Assembly: GCF_024362695.1 (NCBI RefSeq)
Contig: NC_065415.1
Span: 3,761,438 to 3,825,437 of the forward strand
Direction: 5' to 3'
Source of the DNA: Pectinophora gossypiella
Taxonomy: Eukaryota > Arthropoda > Insecta > Lepidoptera > Gelechiidae
Length of the DNA stretch: 64,000 nt
This document shows positions 38,701 through 50,700 of the stretch, one piece after another (positions within the stretch are counted from its first letter, which is position 1; each line of letters starts with the position of its first letter). The translations under genes were made by a program, and so were the position numbers. The notes below the pieces were generated by a model that saw only the letters and a list, made by a program, of their open reading frames with translations, was not told where the DNA came from and ran no database searches.

Positions 38701-41700
38701 GGTCGACAAAACGTTAAGCATGCGAATACACTAAATAATCAGTGTAGTTCTGTGGTTCATCGGCTTGCTTCTCAAATGGGGGGCACCGGTTCGAACCCCG
38801 ATAACGGACTTGCACCAATGAGTTATTAATTTATCCCAAGTGCAGTTTTCACAGTTGGTTTGACCTTTATAAACGGCGATACGGCACCTATCACGTTGGT
38901 GTAACAGAAACCTCGGTGAGGTGTGGGTACTTAGTTCATCTTGCGATGGATGTGCCTCTGACTACCCCAATTGGGATAAAGTCGTGAGCTTATGTTCTGT
39001 ATGATGCGAACACACCAATTATTTACTAGTACCTGATATATAAATATATCATTGTATAAGTTCCTGTGCCCCTATTAATGCATTATGGTCCCACGTTGTA
39101 TTGTGATAAGCGCAGGACTTGCCTCTATTCTTTGCCTGATAAATGTTACAAGAGAAAATATAGCTTTTACCAAACACCATTAATTCTATTATACGCTGGC
39201 CTTTTCAATTTCAGAACATTTACCTGTATAGACAGGAACTAATTTAGAGATTCATGTCAAAGTAATAATTATTGTTTTAGGCTTCATATACCAGTGTAAA
39301 ATAATAGCGTATAAAAAATTAAAATTGGAATTTATATCTACTTTTTTACCTTTTCTACTCTGAATATATTACATTTACTATTACTTTACTTTCCATTTAC
39401 TATTTCATTCAAACGCTTTATTAAACCTTCAATCTATTAAATATTCCCAAACTCTCTTTCACTCAAACCACTATTGTTCGTCAAACCGTTAACAATTTGC
39501 CCATATTGTTACTGTAGGCGTTTCTAGATTTGAACATTTGGAACCAGTGTTCATAGTCTAATAAAGAAAAGAATATTCACATTCTAAGAGTATTTTCACA
39601 ATACAATCGATCCGAGTCCGTCAAATAACGGATCGCATTACTACATCCGATATCCGGGGTCCGATATCTCTAAGGAACTTTCTATTATCCGTCATTCTCG
39701 GTCTCGGATCGTATTTGGATACGAAAACGCACTAACTCAGTCTTCCCTTCTATCGTGTGGGTTGTGAGGTGGATTACCAACCCCATCAACCCTGGTGTAA
39801 GGGTTATTACTGAGCCGCCATAGGCTCCTGACATGACTCATGTAAGGACTACGTACTACGTAAATAATAACCGGGACCAACGGCTTAACGTGCCTTCCGA
39901 AGCACGGAGCATCTTACTTTTGATCAGCCTATAATGTCCTAACCAAACTAGTGAATCACAAAGTAATTTTTGTGATTACTCCCCACCGGGAATCGAACCC
40001 GGGACCTCCGGATCGTGATCACAACGCTCAACCACTGGATCACGGTAGCCGTTCAAGACTCAATGTATTCAAAGCAAAACTGACAATAGATGCTGTTAGT
40101 TTAAAATACCAACAAATATAAGTTAGAATAGTCCGTCATATTAAACTAGTGAAAATCGCGTATAACTTGCTAAAACACTAACGCAATTGCGGTGCATTAT
40201 GAAACGGGTTGCAAACTAATTCCACGAACAGTCAGTGAATTGCACAGAACTGCAATTAAATTTACCCTGTGTGCAATATCTGTGGATGGGCAAAACAGAA
40301 TGCACGCCCGGTCAAAGGAAAATGCTGTTATACGATTGTTGTTAGATAACCAAATGGAAATTCACGTTTAGGGATATTAAAAGCTAACTAAGGAAAAAAC
40401 GGACAGGGGTTTATAGTTTTTAGGGTTCCGTACTAAAATGGTAAAAAGGAATGGCGAAAATAAATCCGTCCAGTCAAAAAGCGTTCCACGAAGGGTGTAT
40501 GGAGCATACATACCTAATCATTCCGCAAATAAATAGTTTATTAATATCATTTTAACAGCCTCCGTGGTCAGTGCTTAGAGCGTTAGGCTCACGATCTGGA
40601 GGTCCGGGTTCGATTCGCCCGATGGGGACATTGTCGAAATCACTCTGTGAGACTGTCCTTTGTTTGGTAAGGACTTTTCAGGCTTGAATCACCTGATTGT
40701 CCGAAAAAGTAAGATGATTCCGTGCTTCGGAGGGCACGTTAAGCCGTTGGTCCCGGCTATTAGCCGTAAACAAAACAACTTTACCAACTCGCATTGGAGC
40801 AGCGTGGTGGAGTGTGCTCCATACTCCCTCCGGTTGATTGAGGGGAGGCCTGTGCCCAGCAGTGGGACGTATATAGGCTGTTTATGTTATGTAAGTATAT
40901 CATTTTATATTTTCAGAGGCACAATATAGTCAGCTGTGTGCATTGTGTGAGGACCCTCAAAAGTGTGACTACCCTGACAACTACAGCGGGTATGAAGGCG
41001 CATTGAGGTGTTTGGCTCATAACGGTGGAGAGGTTGCCTTTACCAAAGTCATTTACGTGAGGAAATTCTTTGGGGTAAGTCGTCGTTATATCGTCATTAT
41101 TATGAAAACTGCATATTTAATTTATACCTACTTAATTCAAATATTTTTGAATTCGATAAAAGACTGGTAACCCAGGTAGCACAAAATTGCTGCATAAGCG
41201 CTGAACAAGTGCTGGTTAAGAATATCAATGCTGTATGACGGTATTTAAATTGGCTGTATTAAAGCTGAAAAAGCGCTTTTTCAGCCAAAAAGGGCCCCAA
41301 ATTAACCAGCCTTTGGTATTATAATGGCTGAAAATAGGCTGTGGTTTACATTAATAAAGGCTTAATTAAAGCTGCAATAAACACTTTCGAAACGTTTCAT
41401 TCTGTTTAAGATTACCATATCCAGCGCTTGCGCAGCTTTTGACGTACCCGGTATCCAATTGAAACGTTTTTTTCAGCTTTCCATATAAAACCAGGTAGCA
41501 CACTGGCTGATTAAATGTCGAACCTTCCTCTTATTTAAGTGTAAAAGTGTTATATAAGATGTTTAATGGTTTTTTTAGCTTCCATAGGCTGTTATGAAAC
41601 TTTGAATTAAGTTAGTTAATCAATGGTTGGTAAAAGGTACATCTAAAATACGTAATTAAGCTGTGGACTGCATACGAGTTCATAGTTAGTGTTTTATAAC

Positions 41701-44700
41701 GTTTTTTGCTGTTGAATGGCTGAAAAATATTCTTTTATAACGGCAGCTGGTTAACGGTACGGCCCAGTGGTGTTCTAACGCTGTTAACTAACTGGTGTTA
41801 AATTTTTAACGACAGAAGAATAAGTTTCTATTCAACAGCGACAGGGCATCCATTTTTAATTAAAATATTACTGCTTCGAGTTACGGTAACTTGAACCAGT
41901 GATTATTATAATAAGTTCAGATTGCGAGTGCAACTTTATCGTGTAGTATATACTAATTTATAACTAATAATTGATGCGCACTTAGAATTATTTAATTATA
42001 TTGAAAGAAATGTGTAGATAAGTTTCGAGTGAAAAAGCTTTTGGTAAAATTTTACTTGTAATCATATATAATAAGCAATTTTGTGCTACCTGGGATATAA
42101 AATCCTTTGTCCTGAATGGCGGATCACAGTCCAAACCTGAGTCATCAAGAGCAACAAGTTCCATAAGGGTTTGCCGGAATGTGATAATCTTTATAAAAGT
42201 ACGCATAAATGACACTAGGTTTCTACAAGAATTATAAGCCACTTGTAAAATTACACAAAACAGCTTTGCAATCCAAGCTGTTAAAATATACGACTCGATA
42301 CACTTTTACAGCTTCAGGAGTAATTAAATTATACTTTAACGTATTTTAAGCAGCTGCAGGCTATTTAAAGTATTTATTTTACAGCTTTAACCAGAAGTCT
42401 GTTTATTGGTTTCAAAATAGACCACAAGTAGTGTAAAAGCTTGATAAAAGATGCCTTCACCAGCTTTAAGCGTTAGAACACCACTGGGCCGTACCATTAA
42501 CCAGCTGCCGTTATAAAAGAATATTTTTCAGCCATTCAACAGCAAAAAACGTTATAAAACACTAACTATGAACTCGTATGCAGTCCACAGCTTAATTACG
42601 TATTTTAGATGTACCTTTTACCAACCATTGATTAACTAACTTAATTCAAAGTTTCATAACAGCCTATGGAAGCTAAAAAAACCATTAAACATCTTATATA
42701 ACACTTTTACACTTAAATAAGAGGCAGGTTCGACATTTAATCAGCCAGTGTGCTACCTGGGAAGTACCTACTTCACAAGTCGCAATTATAATACGCATTA
42801 ATTGTCTACATTCCTCCATGTTTCGATATTTTCGTAAGCTAGTTACCAAAACCAAAATATGTGTCTATCTACTGTGAGTAAATCTTTATCACGTGAAATA
42901 TTAAATTCTATTAAGTACGAGTACGATATATTTTATCGAACAATTGAATTCCGTAATCCCAAAAATCCTACAACATAATTGACATAAATCCTCACAAAAT
43001 CACTGGATTTTTCGGTACTCTGTGCGCCTAACCGGCTTCAATTTTAATTTAGCGTAGATAAAATCCCATCGTGTTGTAAATATTATACTCATTTTGCCAA
43101 AATAATAGACATAGCGAACAACAATCCATAACGAACACATCCAATTTGGTCCCAATCAAATAAAACTAGGTCTAAGCAATCATAACAATCCCAACCGGTC
43201 ATGTGAACGTAATCAAAAGGCACTATCCAATCAGAATCAGTCCAATAAGGACAAATACAGCCCTCCGGGACATCATAGTCCTTAATATTTTATTATTACG
43301 CCCGTAACCAAAGCAAAAGGTTCATGCTCGAGAAATCTAATTCGTTACATATTCATAACAGTACATGATTATCCCATTTGGCAATCCCAAATCACGGAAC
43401 GCGAACGTCAGGCCGCAAGAAAACATACAATAAAATAAAGAAGCATCCGAGCATACAATTCCACGTAATGTTGTCGAATATAATGTGTAACATATATCAA
43501 ATTTCCTTAATGCCTCCGCAAACATTACAGCTCCCAGTAGGGACGATACCGGCCAGCCAGTCTTCGGAGAACCCTGAAGACTTTGCTTATCTATGCGTTG
43601 ACGGGTCCAAGAGGCCTATCAAGGAGAAGGCGTGTTCGTGGGCAGCTAGGCCTTGGCAAGGGTTGCTGGGGCACAACGATGTATTGGCCAAGCTGTCTCC
43701 CTTGAGAGAGAAAATAAAGCAACTCGCTGATGCAGGTAAGACTATTTGTGTGTTATTTGTTGGCAATTGGAAAAACAAAATTACAACATTGAAACATTCT
43801 GACGAGATCATACACAATATTCATACAGTGCACTAGTACCCAGCTACAATAGAACATCTCGCTGCCTCTTGATATTCTGAATTCCCCATTACCCAGTTAT
43901 AGTTCAGCATTTAGGAAAGGACATTTGAAATAATATCCACTTAGAAAAAACACCAAACTGCCTTGACCAGAATAATCTGATATAAAACCAAAAAAAAATG
44001 AGAAGACCAAAAATTCCAAGATATTTTCTCTAACAACATCCAATAATATCTCAGGAGCAGCGACTAAGCCGGAATGGTTCACCCAAGTCCTGGGTCTATC
44101 GGAGAAGATACACCACGTCGCAGACAACATCCCGATCAAGCCAGCTGACTACTTGAAGAAGGCCAACTATACAGAGGTCATTGAGAGAGGACATGGTGTG
44201 CCTGAGACTGTTGTCAGGTATAAGCGTTTTTTTTTTATTTGTATAGCGCTAACCCGTTCTTACGAAGCCTAAGTGCTTTGTCTATCGGAGGAGATCCACA
44301 TCCAGATCGAGCAAGTAGCTGACAATATCCAGATCAAACCAGCTGACTACTTGATCTTCTTCTTCTTCTTCTATCGTGTGGGTTTTGAGGCGAATTACTA
44401 ACCTCATCAACCCTGGTGTCAGGGTTACTATTGAGCCGCCAAAGGCCCCTGACATGACTCATTTATAACGACTACGTACTTACACAGTAAGTAGTAACCG
44501 GGACCAACGGCTTAACGTGCCTTCCGAAGCACGGATCGTCTTACTTTCGGACAATCAGGTGATCAGCCTGTAATGTCCTAACCAAACTAGGGACCACAAA
44601 GTAATTTTTGTGATATGTCCCCACTGGGAATCGAACCCAGGACCTCCGGATCGTGAGTCCAACGCTCAACCACTGGACCACGGAGGCCGTTACTACTTGA

Positions 44701-47700
44701 TGAAGACCAACTTCACAGAGGTCATTGAGAAAAGACAAGATGTACCACTAACCAACAGTCTCTGGTACCAAAAAACATTGTTAGGTAGCAAATAAAAAGT
44801 ACCTAATTTACAAAAAAGTTAACCTACTTCAAAATCTGTCAGATAAAAAGTATGAAATAATATTTTATTAAATACAATCTAACTAAATTGGATAGTCGTT
44901 GCATTTTACATCAAACACATAAATATATAAATGTAGTGATGTCAAACATCGACGCATAATTGACAAAAAATGAAATGTAGTCCAATCATTTACTGAAGCC
45001 TTGAAAGTCATTCCGTTTATTAGGTCGGCCATTTACCACTATCTTAATGGCCATAATCGGAGGTATAATAGAACACACCCTCCTAATATCGAGAACGCGA
45101 AACGAATATGACTATCTACTGATTCGACAGCACCCGATATTACTTAATATTCGTCCCTACCTCTGAATATTGACTCGCCTTTTGAACGTGTCATTTGAAC
45201 GTGTCATTTGAAACTCTATAACGGTGGTATTAATAAACTAATCTCAGTTCAGACTGCCCTCAAGATGATGCTCAAGTCCCTGCTTTTAATTAAGAACTAT
45301 CACATTGACATGATCTTGAGGGCAGTCTCGAAGCTGAGATTAGTTTATGAACACCACCCTAAGACTTTTATCATGGCTAAATTTCGAAGCTATGTCTTTT
45401 GAAGTACCTAAAGCCCAAAACTTGTCTCGGCGTTAGTATTCATTAAGCGGAGACGAAGAATTTCCAATTGCTTCAATCTCGAATTCTCAACTCAGTTATC
45501 CTCCATTGTACTTTCTATGATCAATCTCAATTCAATATCTGTACTGTTGATTTAGGACTTATTATTACATTTGCTTGCAATGCATGACGTCAAAAGTGGC
45601 TAAAATTATAATATCTGATATCTACAATTCAAACGTGGCTACAATTAAATATCTAAACGTCCCCTGATAACCTATTCCGTTTGCAAGCTGTGCAAGACGT
45701 CAAATGTGGCTAAAATAATAAATTCCCACGCCTTACTAAGAATCAACACACTCCTCTTTGCACTAAACACTTGTGAATCCCTCAATTCAATATCTAAACG
45801 TCCCCTGATAACCTATTCCGTTTGCAGGCTGTGCGTGACGTCAAACGTGGCGCTCGCCAAGTGCCGAGCGATGTCAGTGTTTGCATTCAGTCGAGATATC
45901 CGCCCGAGGCTCGACTGTGTGCAGGAGAGTTCTGAAGATGACTGCCTTAAAAGTGTACGTATAAGCTTTCACGTCTAACAGGGAAAATGTTTCAATGGGC
46001 CTCCTACACGTTAGGAATAGGCAGGTAGGGTGAAAAGGTTGCCTGGAAGAGATTGCTACTTAGCAATAAGGCCGCCTATTGTACTAATTCTATTTCTCTT
46101 TTGTTTTGTATTTTGTTTTTTCCTGTTTGTGCAATAAAGTATTTGTTATGTTATGTTATGTAGGGAATTGCACTTTACACACACATCACTTTAAACACAT
46201 CACATTAATAAATTCCTATTAACATATTCAATTATGTTAACAGTGTTTGTATTAGCCGTTTGATAAAGAAAACTGAAGCACATAATAACGGGTTCTTACC
46301 GCGTTTAAATGGGGATATGAGACTCCCGATATTTCGACACTGTTGCAAGTGCCATGATCACGGGATGACCCGGTAAAACCCGGTATGGGTTTAAACGCGG
46401 TAAGAACCCGTTATTATATGCTTTAATTATGATAATAACCGCGTAAACTTAAAACAATGTATAAAGAAAACTGAAACGATTCGGTATATGCCTGCACTGT
46501 TTATTTGGGTCAATAGCCGATTCAGCGACACACAATAAGAAGATTAACATATTCACGAGTGCCGAGTAATATTTATTTATTAGAAGTGCTTTTATTTTCT
46601 TATCTTTGAATTCCATATTAGATTAATTTAACTTAAAGCTGAAAGGAAACAGGATGCATCGATGATTAAAGCTTTGAATATAAAAGGGCCGTAAACTCTC
46701 AAGCACCTAACCTCGTTTAAACCAAGCGCTGCATAAATAAACGCTGCTAAAGCGTAACTAAATAATTTCCCGTCATTCTTGATCTGAATAATAAAACAGC
46801 TTCAAACTCAGGAGAGAGGTTTTGTAAAACGTCTTCTACGTTGCTATAATCAGATTGCGTTGTAACTTGTTAACAACTTTGTAATGTTTAGGTATTCTCA
46901 ACTTGAAACACGAACAAATCTTGTTGCAATTAAAATTATAAATATTGTTCAACCCGCTACAAATGGGTTCGATTTCCAATGAGGATATTGTCGATATCCG
47001 CTTTGCAACTATGGTTACGTGAAAAAATAATATTACATAACACCAGCTCACGAGTATATCGCAATTGGGGTAGTCAGAAGTAAGTACATCCATCGCAAGA
47101 TGAACTAAGTTTCACCGAGCTTCACCCCACAATTCACCGAGATTTATTTATTTTAATAATTTATTGTAAACAGGATAACACAGAAATACAATATGACAAC
47201 ATAAAGAGAGACGAAAGGCACAATTTATTTGTAACAAAAAGATCTATCAGCTTTCTGTTTCTGTGAAAAATCAAGTCGTTACATAATCCAGATATCCACA
47301 TAACACAGGCCTCTGTGGTTCACTATAACTAAGTATAAGTATATATATCACATCATAGATATAAATCATCGCATTTTATACTGAACATTCAACACAGGTA
47401 CAAGATAATGGATCAGATCTAGCGTCTGTCGACGATATGAGAGTAGCGGCGGCTTCCAAGAGGTACAACTTGCATCCCGTCTTCCACGAAGTGTATGGAG
47501 AGAAGAAGACGCCAAATTACGCAGTAGCTGTTGTCAAAAAGGGATCGCAGTATAACAATATTGGAGACTTGAGGGGGAAGAGGTAATACTGTGCTTTATA
47601 AAGCTATCACTTATCACATTGTGAGACTCATTTGTTTGCTCGAATGCTTCGTGTTAGGTCGTCGATCCCGTATTCTTAAAAATCACCAACCCGCTGTAGA

Positions 47701-50700
47701 GCAACGTGGTGGAGTATGCTCCAGTTGATTCAGGCGAGGACTATGCCCAAGTGTCCTTGTTAAGCCGTGAGGTACATCTCAATCTGATTGATCAATCATT
47801 GCTTTTCAGATCATGCCACAGTTCTTTCGGAACCTTCAGTGGCCTTCACGCTCCTTTGTACTACCTTATCAACAAGAAAGCGATCAACTCTGATCAAGTA
47901 AGTATTTACGATAACTTCTCCAAGCTCCTCGAGAAATGAAGAAACAATGACGTCATATAATCTATGACTAATTGTGTATTCAGATAAAGAATCTGGGAGA
48001 CTATGACGCCATTCCATAATCAATGAATGTTTGTAATTTCAGTGCATAAAGAATCTGGGAGACTATTTCTCTGGAGGATTATGTTTGCCTGGTGTTGACA
48101 AACCTGAAAACAATCCTACAGGTAGGTTTTTTGGACTACTTCGACTTTTTATTTAGCAAGAAATATAAGTCAGTATGTGTGTAACATTGGATATGGGCAA
48201 CAGAAGATCGGTTATTGTGGTGACCCTTGGGAGAGGCCTATGTTCAGCAATGGACGATTTCCGAGATTGAAGTAAATGGAATTCCATAGTCTTTGCTTGC
48301 CCCAGTGGGAAATAGACGTGAGTTTATCTATGTCGACTCATCTAAAATTCTGTAACCTACTTCATAGTAAAAATAGTGAAGAAAGATTTCCTAAAGTGTA
48401 TTAAAATCAAGTTTACCAGACCACTAGGGTGTTCTAAGAGACGATAAAATCAATATCAAGTCACAATAGACTACCAACATCATAATACCTAATAGACGAT
48501 AGCCAAAGTGACAATAATGAAGAACAAAAGATGTCTGTCGTTCTAAACAGGGGTAGAAAATTGCTTACGTTCTGTCTAAATATATGTAGGTACCTATATT
48601 AATATTTACTTTATTTTCTATCGTGTGGGTTGTGAGGTGGATTACCTATTACTGAGCCGCCAAAGGCCCCTGGCATGGTTCATGTAACAATTACTCACTT
48701 ACACCTGTAAGTAATAACCGGAACCAACAGCTTAACGTGTCATCCGAAGCACAGATCATCTTACTTTCGGACAATCAGGTTATCAACCTGTAATGTCCTA
48801 ACCAAACTAGGGATCACAAAGTGAATATGAACCCACCGGGATTCGAACGCGGGACCCCCGGATCGTGAGCTCAAAGTTCAACCACCACCACAGATACCGT
48901 TATTTAGTCTGTAAATGTTGGAGACAGAACAACCAAGCTAAATGAACAATGCAGTTACATTTTGGTTTGGAAATCTATGATCTAAATGTGAATTCAGACT
49001 CATAAAGTCCAATCCAGTTTAGAGCCTGGACCAGGATTCAAACCCGTAATACCACGATGTAAGTCACATGTTCTCTGCACAGGGCTATCACGGATTTCAT
49101 AAATCATTCTCAATCGAAACACGGAAATATTTTAAGTGAAGAGGAAAGAATCTGTTTAGACAATTCCTTAAGCTTTATTCGCCAATCTCAAGCAAATTTG
49201 TTTTCAGGGGCAAACGTCGCGAATCTAAAGAAGCAATGCTCAAGCGATAACGACAACAGCCCATTGAAATGTCTTCAGGAGAATCGCGGGGACATCGCCT
49301 TCGTTTCCAGTAAGTCTTTGCTCAAATATTGACTGTAACGTCGAGATTCTTGTATAAATATTGGATTTTACTTAAAAGTACGTACGGTCACGACTACTAA
49401 TATGTACATACAATTTGAAACCATGTCACATTAACTTTTTTGACAAATTAAACCGTAAGTCTCATTAAATGTTAAATATGATAGTGCGACAGGGTTCTAA
49501 ACTGCGTACATGGTATTGCTCATGACTGTACATAGGTATTGTTTAACATACGTAGTATACCTACATGGTTACACGTATCCTACGATTAGTCACGTTAAAA
49601 AAAAGTTGCACTTCTAATTGAGTAAGTCTTCTATGTTGATAAGTTTGATAACTGGCGGTTATTTGCCAAGTTTCAAACTTACCCTTCTTTTTCGAAGTCG
49701 GTTAAGACATCCCCAAAAGAAAGACTATTTTGAAATACATATTTAGTGTTTACGCTTGTTTACCTTATTTGTATTTAATGTTGTATAATTAATGCTGGCA
49801 GACCTTCTATATGTACGTATGTACGTATGTTTAAAGTAGCTGTTGGTTTTCCGAAAAGTACCTAAATAACAAAATAAAAACCCTATTAGTACGTACCTAA
49901 CTACGTTGCCTTATAGTAAAAACCACTTTTAGAAAAATCACATTGAAAATTTCGGAATTTTTCGGATTTATGTTGACAAATAAAGGTTTTGTTGAAGAAA
50001 ATCACATCAGACAGAATGACGCTTACGTATTTTTCAAGATTTTTTGATTTTTAGAGATTTTTAGTGTTACTTTACAAGATCTTTATTTGTATAATAAGAC
50101 CTTTTATTACACCAAACAAACCTAACCAGATATCTTCTCCAGGTGCGGAGTTACCCAAGTACGACGCGTCACAGTTCGAGCTTCTCTGCCTTAACCGAGA
50201 CGCCGGCGGGCGTGATGCTCTAGCTAACTTCGCGACTTGCAACATCGTCATGGCCCCCTCCAGAACTTGGCTGTCAGCTAAAGACTTCCTATCAGACGTA
50301 TCGATTGCACATACCCCGTTGAGCCTAGCTGAACTTTTGGATGACAGGACCGATTTATTCAACATTTACGGAGAATACTTGAAGAATAATAACGTGATTT
50401 TCAGTGTAAGTAATGAACAATTAAATAGTACGACTGAAATCCAAAAAACAACAACTTTGATCATAAAAAAGGCGGGTATTACTCTATAGCTATTTCTGCC
50501 AATTAATAAAGCAATTTCTAATTATTTTCTTATGGCTCTTCCTACCCCAATATAAATTTTGGCCGTGTGTGTACGTAGTATGTGTTTTAAAAGGTAAAAA
50601 AATTGCATATTTGTGCATGGTAAACACAGTAGAACATAATTATAATCACAAAAAATGAAACCGTGATTATTCAATAAATAATTCTAATTTTAAAAAGTAA

